From: Entamoeba histolytica HM-1:IMSS
Taxonomy: Eukaryota; Evosea; Mastigamoebida; Endamoebidae
Direction of reading: 5' to 3'
Assembly (NCBI RefSeq): GCF_000208925.1
Contig: NW_001914881.1
Coordinates: forward strand, 1 to 64,000
Length of the DNA: 64,000 nucleotides
A model generated the notes under the pieces. That model did not search any database. It was not told the origin of the DNA and saw nothing but the letters and a program-made list of their open reading frames with translations. A program made the position numbers and the translations under genes. This document shows, in pieces, positions 49,552 through 60,049 of this stretch (position 1 is its first letter; each line of letters opens with the position of its first letter).

Positions 49552-50310
49552 TTAATAATCACAACCAGTTGGTGTCAATTGTAATTGTGGAGCAAATGTA
49601 ATTTCATCACCACAATTATCCTTTCTTAATACTTTATCAGTACATCGTTGGAACATTGGATTTGCTTTATCTGATACAAGAACAGTTGTGCAATATCTTA
49701 ACTCAGAAACAGAGTTTGATGAACATCTAAAATATGCAGCATTCTCAACTCCTATTTTCTTTGCAAGAGCATTAAGAAGTACTTTTTTACTAATTTTAGT
49801 TTTACCATCAGCAACAGCACCAGCACTCTTAAATACATTCCATGCATCAGCTTGTTTAATTAATTTAATTGCAGCATTAACATAGTCTTTAGCTCCATTC
49901 TCTCCAGTATATACATCAGTTAAACAAACTCCATGCTTATCATATTCATATTCAATAAAATGACATCGTGAAAGAGATGGCCAGTAGAATGCAATATCAT
50001 CTAATAAAGCTGGATCAGATTCAATTACTTTTTGAACTTCAGCACGACTTGTAGCATATTTGCAACAAGCTGGCATAGATCCTGAAGAAAATGATGGCCA
50101 CCATCCGTGCATTGTAAATCCATCTGTCATTTGACCAAGACGTGTTGGCATATCACAACATTTAGTTTTACAAAACTCTCCTGGCCAAGTTGTAACTAAA
50201 AGAACAAAGTCCCAAGTAACTCTACAATTATTACTTGTACATAGTTCAAATTCGTCATGGACACATTGTTCAGCATAACATAAAGCAATTAAACTTAACA
50301 ATATAAACAT
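49552..50310 (-). CDS. Secreted ribonuclease T2 family protein
   Basis: 252 residues with a signal peptide (about 1-13, LLSLIALCYA). The two conserved active-site segments are visible: CAS I FTMHGWWPS (His68) and CAS II around EYEYDKHGVC, with Glu122, Lys125 and His126 in place. Compared with the common HEW-KHG, the first His and the Trp are both Tyr, which also occurs in some RNase T2 proteins and does not by itself imply inactivity. Twelve or more Cys fit the disulfide-rich fold. It should cut single-stranded RNA in acidic lumens or outside the cell; a phagosome role is inference. Confidence 0.92.
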   Translation of the reverse strand: MFILLSLIALCYAEQCVHDEFELCTSNNCRVTWDFVLLVTTWPGEFCKTKCCDMPTRLGQMTDGFTMHGWWPSFSSGSMPACCKYATSRAEVQKVIESDPALLDDIAFYWPSLSRCHFIEYEYDKHGVCLTDVYTGENGAKDYVNAAIKLIKQADAWNVFKSAGAVADGKTKISKKVLLNALAKKIGVENAAYFRCSSNSVSELRYCTTVLVSDKANPMFQRCTDKVLRKDNCGDEITFAPQLQLTPTGCDY

Positions 50311-50501
50311 AATTTGTTAATATAAAAGGTTTCTTTTTAGATCTATTAAATAGAATGAAGCACTATTAGTAAGGAATAATTTGGAACAATCTATTCAGTG
50401 AAATATTCTTATCTTGAGAGTTTGAATTTATCCGATCGTTTTGATTTTTCTTTTCTTAAAAATGTTATATAAATCATAAAAATATCTGAATAAGAAAAAA
50501 A

Positions 50502-52115
50502 TTATTTTAATACTTTTGGGAACATAGTAACACACTCAGAGTAAATTGGATCACTATTCTTATCATGACCTGGTATATACTTTCCTATATTTAACTGTTT
50601 ACAAACTGCGTTACATTGGTGAGACTCAAAGAAATGAGCGATTCCATTTTGTCCAAGATTAGTTGATGAAAAAAAGTATTTTGATTGTGATTCATGGTGA
50701 ACTGCTGGATCAGTTAATATGTATTCACTCTTTTCTTTGTTAATTACTCCCTGTAAATCAACAACAATTAATCTTTTAGCAGTTCTGAAGTATGTCCAAT
50801 GAGAAAAAGCTTGAGCTGTAGCACTATACATTTCAGAATTTACCCAAGAATTATTATCGTTAAATTTAATAAATTCACCATTTAATTCTGGTTCAACAAA
50901 ATATATTTGTTTTTTACAAACCATCATTAATTCCTCATAACTTAAAACTGGTTTTCCAATAAGATGTTGGTCACACTCAACAAATAAATATGTTGGAATA
51001 AACTTGATTCTTTTAAAAGAGGTATTAATTTGATTAAACTCAGATGCTAATTCTTCAACTGCACAATTTAATTCAAGAGAATGGAGATATTTAGTTAATG
51101 AAGCAAATGTGGGTTCAATGAAATCTTTAAGTACTATCTTTGTTTTGGTTAATTTATTAATTCCATGATATGCATTTCTAATACCACCACGAGCAAATGG
51201 ATATTTGTTTTTACTTAATACTGTTGGTTGTACACGATACAATAATGGTCTTGAATAAAATTCAAAACACTGGTCATTTAAAAAATATTTTGGTTCAATA
51301 CTAACAATAAGTCCTTCCATAGTTTCTGTCTCTTCTAAGTCTATTGGATAAAGGTGTAATACATCTATTGGAATAAGAGATAAATCTTGTTTAGTTAATA
51401 ATGGTGGTCTAAATGATATAGGAATAAATGGATTAACGCATTCTGTTTTAGTTGTTGTTACACCATACTCATCAGTACTTGTTATAGAAATTGTACTTTG
51501 TAATTGAATTAATCCATTCAAGAAGAAATCAGCATATTCAATTGATTGATGATATGAAGTAATTGTAAATAAGAATGTAACTCCTTGTTTCCCACAAACT
51601 TCAAGTAAAGTTAATAAAGTTCTAATGTCAGAAGAAGAGATACAATCTTCATAAAAGATTAATAAATGAACACATGCTGGTGAAGAATAAAATATTTCAG
51701 ATATACAATTAACAATAACCTTTACTAACTCAGTAAATGATGGCAATGATGGAATGTCATAGTATTTGATTCTCTGTAATTCATAAATAAATTGTTGAAC
51801 ATTTTGATAGACACGATAGACTATTGGAATTTTATTATCTGTTGGTTGAATATAAAATGCATGGATAATATGATTTGATGTAAGAACTGGAGGACTTACT
51901 ATCCTATATATATGTTGGAGCATTTCATGATGATATCTCTTTGCACTTAATGAACAATCAATAAAAAAAGCACAGTGAATTGATTGAATTGAATATATTC
52001 CATTATTCAAGAAAGACAGATCTTGGTAAGAAGGGATTTTGATATACTTTTGAATTAAAGAAATATCTTTTTCAGCTATTTGTAACATGACGTTTGGATA
52101 TGGAGATAATGACAT
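50502..52115 (-). CDS. VWA-domain alpha-kinase (Vwka-like)
   Basis: 537 residues. The N-terminal half (about 40-225) has a von Willebrand factor A-like fold (IHCAFFIDCSLSAKRYHHEM, then a LLIFYEDCISSSDIRTL strand-helix). The alpha-kinase domain covers about 295-530: FARGGIRNAYHG, KIVLKDF, YFVEPELNGEFIKFNDNNSW, QAFSHWTYFRTAKRLIVVDL and the zinc-bound C terminus ILTDPAVHH, LGQNGIAHFFESHQCNAVC. These are the hallmarks of myosin-heavy-chain-kinase/Vwka enzymes, which phosphorylate Thr in helices and are known from Dictyostelium. In the canonical MIDAS, DxSxS, the first Asp and a Ser are present (DCSLS). Confidence 0.93.
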   Translation of the reverse strand: MSLSPYPNVMLQIAEKDISLIQKYIKIPSYQDLSFLNNGIYSIQSIHCAFFIDCSLSAKRYHHEMLQHIYRIVSPPVLTSNHIIHAFYIQPTDNKIPIVYRVYQNVQQFIYELQRIKYYDIPSLPSFTELVKVIVNCISEIFYSSPACVHLLIFYEDCISSSDIRTLLTLLEVCGKQGVTFLFTITSYHQSIEYADFFLNGLIQLQSTISITSTDEYGVTTTKTECVNPFIPISFRPPLLTKQDLSLIPIDVLHLYPIDLEETETMEGLIVSIEPKYFLNDQCFEFYSRPLLYRVQPTVLSKNKYPFARGGIRNAYHGINKLTKTKIVLKDFIEPTFASLTKYLHSLELNCAVEELASEFNQINTSFKRIKFIPTYLFVECDQHLIGKPVLSYEELMMVCKKQIYFVEPELNGEFIKFNDNNSWVNSEMYSATAQAFSHWTYFRTAKRLIVVDLQGVINKEKSEYILTDPAVHHESQSKYFFSSTNLGQNGIAHFFESHQCNAVCKQLNIGKYIPGHDKNSDPIYSECVTMFPKVLK

Positions 52116-52225
52116 TTAACTTTTATTGTTTTTCATTTTTTCTTTCATTTAATAGTCATTCATAAAACAAAAAATATAATAAAAATCAAAACAAAAATGT
52201 TTTTTATAGATGATTAAAAAAAAAA

Positions 52226-52230
52226 GAACT
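52226..52230 (+). promoter_or_regulatory. GAACT element upstream of Vps26
   Basis: AAAAAAAGAACTGAAAATAG lies about 20 bp before the ATG at 52250, supporting that ATG as the real start even though an intron follows immediately. Confidence 0.55.
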
Positions 52231-52249
52231 GAAAATAGAAGAAACTAAA

Positions 52250-53401
52250 ATGGTTTGTTAAGATCCAAAAGATAGTGATTTTAATGAGTCTAGAAAGAAC
52301 AATTGACATTGACATGATAGGATTATTTCTTTTCTGGGAATGCTGAATTTGATTTTTTATTTGAAAATGATTATGAAAGAAAGAAAATCAATGTTATGAG
52401 AAATAACATTAAAACATCCTTGTTAGTTTATAGTAGGGGTGATGATTTAAAAGGAAAAGTTTTAATAACACTAAGAGACCCTTCAAAACAAATTCAACAC
52501 CAGGGAATTGTTATTTCATTAGTTGGATTAATTAGTTTGTGATATATTTATTACCACTATTATTACTTTATCATTAAATAGGCAATAATAAATGAATAAC
52601 AATATAGAAATATCACCACTTAATAAAACTTATCAATTCTATGAAGAAAATATAGAACCTTCAAGAGGAGGAATTATTTTCCAAGAAAAAACATTAATTC
52701 CATTTATTTTTGAGCAACCCTTTAAAAACTATGAGACATTTATTGGAGATTCAATTAAATTGCAATACTTTCTTAGAATACAAATTAATACTAAATATCC
52801 TCCACGTCCATACTTTGAAAAAGAAATTTATGTTTCTCTTCCTATTGAAAAAATTCCATTAAGCCCATCAATAAATTGTGAAGTTAGAGTTGATAGAATT
52901 ATTCAATGTTCTCTTCATTTAAGAAAATCAAATTATAAAACTGTAGGTGATTTAATTTTAGGAGATATTATATTACGAAATATTAAAATTGTATTAAGTG
53001 GAATAGAGATTCATCTTGTAAGAAAAGAATGTTGGAATGGAAATACTGAAAAAAGTGTTTCTATTGTTAAACGATTTGAAGTAATGGATGGTGCACCAAT
53101 TAAAGGTGAAAAAATTCCAATTAGAATTCCATTACGTGGAGTTCCATTAACTCCATCATATAATAATATTGGTGGATTATTTTCTACTGAATATTTTATT
53201 AGTGTTGTAGTAATAGATTCTGATGGTAGGAGGTTCTTCTCTGAAACTCTTATTAAGTTATATAAAACAGATGATGACACAGTTATTAAAGCAGGAATGC
53301 AACCACCTACTATGAACTTTAATTTAGACCATTTAACACAAGTAGTCCAACCAATAATTCCTAAATTTGAAGAAGTTAATTGCAACTTAATATCTCAGTA
53401 A
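52250..53401 (+). CDS. VPS26: Retromer subunit Vps26, three exons
   Basis: Arrestin-fold subunit of the retromer that returns cargo receptors from endosomes. Exon 1 is only ATG (52250-52252); exon 2 is 52321-52534 and exon 3 52608-53401, together 336 residues, near the animal 327. The product starts MDYFFSGNAEFDFLFEND, then LKGKVLITLRD and QHQGIVISLVGLI (family SGKVNLAF, EHQGIRIEFVGQI), then IKLQYFLRIQI and, in exon 3, CSLHLRKSNYKTVGDLILG, EIHLVRKE, EVMDGAPIKGEKIPIRIPL. These match Vps26 along its whole length. The ATG-initiated frame from 52592 gives only 269 residues and loses the N-terminal lobe. Confidence 0.94.
52253..52320 (+). other. Intron 1 of Vps26, directly after the start codon (68 bp)
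   Basis: Donor GTTTGTTAAG, acceptor GACATGATAG. Phase 0. It restores MDYFFSGN, which aligns with the FFG---E-D start of Vps26. Confidence 0.82.
52535..52607 (+). other. Intron 2 of Vps26 (73 bp)
   Basis: Donor GTTTGTGATA, acceptor AACAATATAG. An earlier TTAAATAG would leave a stop in frame; the later TAG joins A|AA and keeps Vps26 open. Confidence 0.82.
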
Positions 53402-54356
53402 CTTAAATTAAACAAATAAAACAGAATAATTATTGAATTTTTATTCACTCATTGTTCATTTTATTTAAATAATTTAAATATTATCATTTCATAGATTAAT
53501 AGTCATAAAACAAATTATTTTAGTTAATTTGAAATATTTATCATTTTTAAATTATTTAACTCTTTATATTTTCAATTAAGAAATCTTTTCAAATATTCTT
53601 ATTCTTTCTAATATAAACTAAAACATAAATCATTTATTTTAAGTTATTATCAATGTTTAAATAAATCTAATTTTTATTTTAAAAGATTTTTATTAGCATT
53701 ATTTAGTTATATTAATTACTTTTATTCTTTAAACCATTTTAAAGTATTAAGATAAGCTATGCATTAAATAGAAGTAATGTACATAAATAATATTAATTAG
53801 AAATTAATTACTTTAAAAATGTAAATTAAAATACAAAGTTAGTTCTTTTGTTTGAATATTTTCAAGAATATTAAGAATACTTAGTATATATTTTCTTTGA
53901 AAAAGAGAAAGTTCAACTCAATTAAAATAACTAATGTATGAATAAATAATAATTACATTATTTCTCTAATTTTTATTAAAATCTTTTAATTTTCACCAGT
54001 TTATATAAATTATAGATTTTATAATAAATAAAACCAAAAAAGATGTTTTATTCAATCTAAAATATTATAACATTGTTCTTAAATAAAAAAAGGAACTAAG
54101 TAAAAAAAAAAAGAATAAAAAATGTATCAAAATTATTATTACCAAATTCAAACGAAATTAAAAAATTGATCTTCTTATTTATTTCCAATTTTTATCAAAT
54201 GATTAGAAAAAAATAAGAAGAAAATTAATTCAAAGAAAAAACTACTGTTGTTTTTATTGTTTTTTCTTTTTTAATATAACCCAAAATAAAAATAAAATGA
54301 AACAAAACAATAAAAAGAAAATATAATATAATACAGGTTTTATAATCCAAAGAAGA
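53402..54356. other. Long AT-rich intergenic region
   Basis: About 950 bp between convergent genes, with A/T runs; no gene, RNA or mobile element seen. Confidence 0.55.
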
Positions 54357-55037
54357 TTATAAAATAAACCTGACAACACTTTGAGAACTCCTTGTTCGTT
54401 TAAATTCTTCAATAACCTTTTTTATTGTTTCAATTTCATTATCTTCATTCCCTCCTTCATAACGTTTACAAACAAATAAATTCTCAGATGTTGTCCAAAC
54501 AATAGTACTGTCATCAAATATTAAAACTCTATCAAGGTCTCTTCCTAATTTGTGAACGTCTTTAAAGAGTTGTCCAAATTTTTCTTTACAATTATGACAA
54601 TACAGTTTATAATCAAATATTTGTCCATCTCTTTCTAAATTATTGATTATCTGAGTTGCATAACCTTCAGTTGATGCAGTAAATAATATTAATTCATATT
54701 TCCCTGCCAGGCTTTTTAATAATTCTCGAGCACCAGGACGTACTGAAACAAAATATTGTTTTCCTTGAAACTCTATTGTAATTAAATCATCACTAAGATT
54801 TTGTGAAGTTACATGAGTATGAATAAGTGTTTCATCTAAATCAAAAACAATAGTAAGCTTATCATCAACTTTTTGTGGAAGAAGAAAAGTTTTTTGCTTT
54901 ATTATTTTAACTTCTTGTGGTGATTGGTTAAAGCTAGTATATAAATTACTTCTGATTAATTTTCTTCTTACAAGAGTAGACATATTTAATACTTTATAGA
55001 TATCAATTAAAATTTTTTCTTCTTCTTTTATTTTCAT
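54357..55037 (-). CDS. FCP1/SCP-type (NIF) CTD phosphatase-like protein
   Basis: HAD-superfamily phosphatase of the NLI-interacting-factor group, which usually removes phosphate from the RNA polymerase II CTD or similar phospho-Ser sites. 226 residues. The DxDx(T) nucleophile motif is TIVFDLDETLIHTH (Asp66, Asp68). Further family marks: VSVRPGARELLKSLAGKYEL, ILFTASTEGYATQIIN, and the second acid pair LIFDDSTIVW. Unlike full FCP1 it has no BRCT domain, so it is of the small SCP type. The first 50 residues are basic and probably flexible. Two later ATGs (near residue 19) could serve as start, but the first ATG is kept. Confidence 0.93.
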   Translation of the reverse strand: MKIKEEEKILIDIYKVLNMSTLVRRKLIRSNLYTSFNQSPQEVKIIKQKTFLLPQKVDDKLTIVFDLDETLIHTHVTSQNLSDDLITIEFQGKQYFVSVRPGARELLKSLAGKYELILFTASTEGYATQIINNLERDGQIFDYKLYCHNCKEKFGQLFKDVHKLGRDLDRVLIFDDSTIVWTTSENLFVCKRYEGGNEDNEIETIKKVIEEFKRTRSSQSVVRFIL

Positions 55038-55790
55038 TTTGATGTTTTTAAAGAAAAACTATTTGAAATATTTATTTAATACCTATTTTTTGATAGAAAA
55101 AATTTCTAAATTTTATGGTTTATAGTAATTTTCATCTCTGTTCCTTATTAATTTTAAGTGAAACTTCCTTCAAATTCCCTTTTTTGGTAAAATCGCTTTT
55201 TTTTTAGTTTTTGTGCTTTTTCCTTTCTTATTTTTTCGAGTTTTTCATTTTTTTTCAATCTTTTTTATTAAATAAAGTAAACTCTAATATTTTTTATTTG
55301 GTTTTATATAACATTATTTAATATCGTTATTAATAACAAAGAACTAATAAAAGACAAATATAAGACTTATTTATTGAAATATGTTGTAATTTTTATGGAA
55401 ATAATAAAGAATTTTGAAGAAATAAAGAGAAGTTGTTAGTTAAGTGAATGAAGAAAAATTTAGGTAAAACATGAATAATATAATAATAGGAAAAATAAAA
55501 AAAGAAAGTAAAGAAATAGTTTCTTAGATGAAGGAAAATTCTATTTTAAAATCTCCGACGAATAAAAACAAAAAAAACAAAGTTAATGATTTTAGATTCT
55601 TTTAGGTGAGAAAAGAATACGTCTACAAGAAAATTTATAATTTGAACATAATATTTTAAGTCATAAGAAAAATAATAAAAAACAAATCGAAAAACGTAAA
55701 CCATAAGTTATAAAATGTGAATTAATACAATTAAATATTGGTCGATGCTTCTATTTGATATAAAAACAAGGGTATGCTTGAACTTCAAGA
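55038..55790. other. Divergent AT-rich region
   Basis: About 750 bp upstream of two divergent genes. GAACTT occurs at about 55780, 11 bp before the ATG at 55791. No other feature. Confidence 0.5.
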
Positions 55791-56030
55791 ATGAATAGAC
55801 CATCACCACTGAAAAGGTCTAAGTTCTTTGATTTGTCAGTAAAAGAAATTGATAAAAATGATAGTCAAGAAGAAGAATGTCCTTATTTACAAGAAAACAA
55901 TGGAATGAATTCTTTTTTATTTTCCTATAAACTTAATGATTATGAAGTTGAAATGAATACATCTCAAAATATTCAATCTAATGAAACGAATGACTTTACA
56001 AATACTTTAATGTTTGAAATGACTTTGTAA
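55791..56030 (+). CDS. Small Asn/Glu-rich protein, unknown
   Basis: 79 residues, no domain (RPSPLKRSKFFDLSVKE basic start, then acidic and Asn-rich). The gene stands alone in a gene-poor stretch, but a GAACTT string sits 11 bp upstream of the ATG, as for true genes here. It could be a genuine short gene or a spurious frame. Confidence 0.5.
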   Translation: MNRPSPLKRSKFFDLSVKEIDKNDSQEEECPYLQENNGMNSFLFSYKLNDYEVEMNTSQNIQSNETNDFTNTLMFEMTL

Positions 56031-56944
56031 ATAAATGTAATGTCATTTTATATTTCTTAACTTTTATATTAATATGAAATTCATTAAATTAAAAAAAATA
56101 TATAACACTTGAAATTTCTTGTTTAAATTATTTCAAATGAATCTTTTAACTTCATTTCTTGAATTATATTTCAATTAAATAGAGTTTTTTTAACAAATGA
56201 AGTTTGTTTTATTTTTCCTTCTTTATTTAAGGAATTAAACAAAAAATACTTTTAGAAAATAATGTGTATTTTATTCTTCTTTCTTATTTCAATCTTTTTT
56301 TTTTTGTTAATTTTTCTCTTATTTATTATAAAAATAATTTTTGTTTATTTCTTTTTATTCTTGTTTTTATTATTTTGTGTAATGTTTTATAAGTTAATTT
56401 ATTAACTGCTTCTTTTTGAATATAGTCTTTAATATACTTATTACATTTAATTTAAATTTATGATAACTTAACGTGTTATAATAAAATAAAAGAACTATCT
56501 TTTTTCTTATAAAGAAATTTTAACTGTATTAATATTTAACCTTTTAATAAACAATATATATACATTATTTCAAAAAATAAACAAATAAATTTAATAAAAT
56601 TATTTATTTAAAAGGAATAATTGAACCATTTAAAACTAATTTAAATTAAATACAATATAAATTTTACATAAATTTAATTAAAATATTGAAAGTTTTGAAC
56701 ACATAATTATTAATGAATAACTATGTTACTTGAAAATTCATTATTCTTCCCATTGAGAAAAAAATTATTTCTTAATAAAAGAAGTAATCCATGAAATGGG
56801 TAAGATATTTAATTTTTTAGTTAAGATGATTTAAATATTAATATTTTACAAAACCCTATTTCATTTTTTAGTAAATGAATGTTTTAGTTTATCATAAGAA
56901 AATATAATAAAAAGTATTTGATTTAAAAAATAAGTCAAATTGAT
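56031..56944. other. Long AT-rich intergenic region
   Basis: About 910 bp with no supportable gene. Confidence 0.55.
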
Positions 56945-57718
56945 TTAATTATCAGCAGCTCCTTCTTTATTACCTCCTCTAATAAGACCTGTTCTTCTAG
57001 CAGCAACTTTACCAGCTTTTTGTCCTGGTGGAGATGATCTCTTAAGGGTAGTTGGATGTCCAACGTGTTGATGGTTTCCTCCTCCATGTGGATGGTCAAC
57101 TGGATTCATAGCAACACCTCTAACTCTTGGCCATGTAGTTCTTTTAGCCTTATACATACGATAAGCAACACCAGCCTTAAGAATTGGTTTTTCAGTTCTT
57201 CCTCCACCTGCAATAATACCAACCATAGCTCTACAATTTGATTTTAATGTCTTTTTGGCTCCAGATGGAAGTCTAATACGAGTAGTTTCATTATCAGCAT
57301 TATGTGAAATGACAGTAGCATAATTTCCAGATGCTCTTGCAATAATTCCTCTGTCTCCTGGTTTAGATTCAACATTACAAACAACAGTACCTTCTGGGCA
57401 TTGTCCAATTGGAAGGACATTTCCAATATGAAGGGAGGCTTTACTTCCACAATAAATGTATTGTCCTGAATATAATCCTTCAGCACAAATGAATAATTCT
57501 TTATCAAGTCCATATTGTCTTGGATTTCTGAAAACAACTCTAGCAAGAGGAGCTCCTCTTCCTGGGTCATGTTCAATTGATTTAACTAATCCTCTAACTG
57601 TTGAATGTCTTTCAAAGAAATCAATAGCACGATGTTGAGCAACACCCAACTTATGATGACTTCTTGATTTGAAAATAGACCCTCTTCCTTTTCTTTGACT
57701 CAATGTTCTTCTTCCCAT
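56945..57718 (-). CDS. RPL8: 60S ribosomal protein L8 (uL2)
   Basis: Universal large-subunit protein uL2 at the peptidyl-transferase centre. 257 residues, the normal eukaryotic length. The start [20 protein letters not shown] and the C-terminal [20 protein letters not shown] with [16 protein letters not shown] are diagnostic; the His in DHPHGGG is the residue conserved at the catalytic centre. The codon usage is biased to C-ending and GGA/AGA codons compared with its neighbours, as expected for a highly expressed gene. Intronless. It is divergently placed from the acyl-CoA synthetase-like gene. Confidence 0.98.
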
Positions 57719-57924
57719 GGACTGAACAAACCAATTATTAAGTTCTATTTTCAGATAATAGGGTTTTTTGTTGTTTTATTGTTTCTGATTCATTTAATTT
57801 TTTGTGTGTTATTCCCATTAATTCTTTTTATGTATTTTTTGCTTATAAATGAAAAATAAAAAAAAACAAAGAAAAAGTTAAATAAACTACAACATTTTCA
57901 TTATTATTCTTGTACTTTTTTAAA

Positions 57925-57929
57925 GAACT
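57925..57929 (+). promoter_or_regulatory. GAACT element before the acyl-CoA synthetase-like gene
   Basis: TTTTAAAGAACTAGTC lies 20 bp before the ATG at 57945. Confidence 0.5.
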
Positions 57930-57944
57930 AGTCAACAATTAATT

Positions 57945-59978
57945 ATGTCTTTTATACAAACTACCTCTAATGAAGAAGAACCTAAATTTATTGAAACGGA
58001 AGAGACTGAGACATCTGATGAACTTTCAAAAAGTGTTAAAAAAGAAGAAGGTATTGTTGGTGAACCTCCTACCCAAATTGAAAGTGAAGGAACAAAAGAG
58101 AGTGAAAAAGATAATAAAGTAATTACACCATTTAAGGGTATTAATAAAATTGATTTAACAAGATTACAAAAGTATGATGGGGCTTATGAAGATGGTAGAA
58201 GTACAATTCAACAACTCTACAACGGATTAACATCACTAGATGGAATGATGTATTATCAAGAGAACGAGGCACAGCCTCGTATTAGTTTTAAAAAATTTTC
58301 TAATGAAATTAAAATAATGTCTCGTGCATATGTTGAACTAAAGTCAAAGGGTTGTGGTGTCTTGTTCATAACAAATAATAGTTGGAAGTCATATGCAATG
58401 GGAATAGGGTGTGTACTAGCAGGAATGTATCAAATATATATTAACCCTAAAACACCAATTAATAAAATAGCTGACATAATAAAACAATCTAATGTGGTAC
58501 AGATTGTTACAGATAGTAATTATAAAGATATTGTTATTGAGGTTATTCGTTCAAATAAAATTCAAAGCGTGTTAATAGATGGAATAAGTACTGACAATGA
58601 ATTTATTTCATATGACCATTTTAAATCTTCTGGACAAAGAATAAATGATAGTATTATTGCAAGTATTGAAAAAGAGACTCATCCAACTGATATTGTTGAA
58701 ATAGTTTTTGTAGAAGGTAATAAAGGAATTCATGGAGTAATATGGACTAATGGAAATATTATTTCAGAATGTAATGCTATCAAAAATTCATTTCAATTAA
58801 ATAACTCTATTAGATATGTTGCATGTCATCATCAATCTTACTATCTTGAACGTATATTCTCATTATATTTACCTATGTTATTTGGATATCAAATATACAT
58901 TCCATCAAAATCTGTTTACCAACAGACGTTAAAACATTTTGTGGAAATAGCAAAAAAATTTAAACCAACTCTTGTTTTTGGTGTTCCTCGATTTTATGAG
59001 AAGTTATTGTTCAGAGCAAAAGAAATTCGTGGCAATTCTATGATTATAAAGAAAATGAAACAAGTAGGAGTTAAGGGAATTATCAATAAAGAATCTAATG
59101 TATCAAAACCAGTTGGATTTGGAATATCAAAGAAATTATTATTTGACAAAGTAAAGTCACAACTTGGTTTAGTTACAACAAAATACTTTTTATGTTCTGG
59201 TTTAATTGAAACAGAGACAATAAAAGAAATAATGGGAAATGGAATAGAAGTGTTTTGTGGATTGTCGTTTGCAGAAACAACAGGATTTTGTTGTTTAAAT
59301 AGAGAAAAAAATTTACAGATTGAAACTGTTGGAAGACCATTAAAAGGAACGAATATTCTTTTTAAAGGGAGGTCTAAATTAGTTATTGGAGGGGCTCTTG
59401 TTGCAGGAGGATATTCTGATGGTGAAATAGGAGAATATGGATTTGATACCAAATTCAAGGCAAAGGTATGTAAAATTAAAGACTCTTCTTCCGCATTTGT
59501 GAAGCTTATTGAAGAAAATAGTTCATTTATTTATACAAGTAATGGTGAACAAGTTCCCTTCAAACTAATAGAAGAGCAACTTAGAACAATACCTGTAGTA
59601 AAAAACGCAATTGTTATTGGTAATAATAAGCCTTATATCAGTTGTATTCTTAGTATATTTTATGAAAAAGTTAAAGAAGAATTAAAAGAAAAATGTCCAA
59701 CAGAAACACAAATCAATAAAGACAAATATTTTGGCACATATCTACGACAACAAATAGATCAAATCAATAAAAATTTTTCAAAATCTCTTCAAATTAAAAA
59801 GTTTGGAGTTGTACTAGAAGGAACAGATCAAGGAATGTGGTTAAATGAGATAAAGACTATAAAAGAAAGAAATGAAGCATTAAAAAATTTTAATGAATTT
59901 ATTACTAAATTATATACAACTAAAATTACAGAAAGTAAATCAAAAACAAATGAAAAAGAAAAAGAGTCTCAAAAATAA
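57945..59978 (+). CDS. Acyl-CoA synthetase-like protein with altered catalytic motifs
   Basis: 677 residues. An acidic, disordered N terminus (1-65) precedes an ANL/AMP-binding fold of the long-chain (ACSL/ACSBG) type. Recognisable pieces are SYAMGIGCVLAGMYQIYINP, DIVEIVFVEG followed by HGVIWTNGN, PTLVFGVPRFYEK (ACSL TxFFGVPRxYEK), VFCGLSFAETTG and QIETVGRPLKGTNI. The phosphate-binding loop, normally TSGTTG-PKG, is VEGNKGIHG, without the Thr/Ser set or the Lys. The Y-TGD motif that holds the ribose is missing, and the C-terminal catalytic Lys motif reads MWLNEIKTIKER. The protein is therefore probably not an active synthetase. Alternatively it could be a divergent ligase; the fold assignment is firm, the activity is not. 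Confidence 0.9.
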   Translation: MSFIQTTSNEEEPKFIETEETETSDELSKSVKKEEGIVGEPPTQIESEGTKESEKDNKVITPFKGINKIDLTRLQKYDGAYEDGRSTIQQLYNGLTSLDGMMYYQENEAQPRISFKKFSNEIKIMSRAYVELKSKGCGVLFITNNSWKSYAMGIGCVLAGMYQIYINPKTPINKIADIIKQSNVVQIVTDSNYKDIVIEVIRSNKIQSVLIDGISTDNEFISYDHFKSSGQRINDSIIASIEKETHPTDIVEIVFVEGNKGIHGVIWTNGNIISECNAIKNSFQLNNSIRYVACHHQSYYLERIFSLYLPMLFGYQIYIPSKSVYQQTLKHFVEIAKKFKPTLVFGVPRFYEKLLFRAKEIRGNSMIIKKMKQVGVKGIINKESNVSKPVGFGISKKLLFDKVKSQLGLVTTKYFLCSGLIETETIKEIMGNGIEVFCGLSFAETTGFCCLNREKNLQIETVGRPLKGTNILFKGRSKLVIGGALVAGGYSDGEIGEYGFDTKFKAKVCKIKDSSSAFVKLIEENSSFIYTSNGEQVPFKLIEEQLRTIPVVKNAIVIGNNKPYISCILSIFYEKVKEELKEKCPTETQINKDKYFGTYLRQQIDQINKNFSKSLQIKKFGVVLEGTDQGMWLNEIKTIKERNEALKNFNEFITKLYTTKITESKSKTNEKEKESQK

Positions 59979-60049
59979 GTAGAATATATAAAGATGTCTA
60001 AAGAAAATACAAACTTGAAATTTTTGAAAATAATTGAATATTCTTTAAA

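Noticed and set aside
49936..49960. RNase T2 CAS II change (HEW to YEY) as a loss of activity
   Set aside because: The catalytic Glu, Lys and second His remain and the first position varies in the family, so inactivity is not supported.
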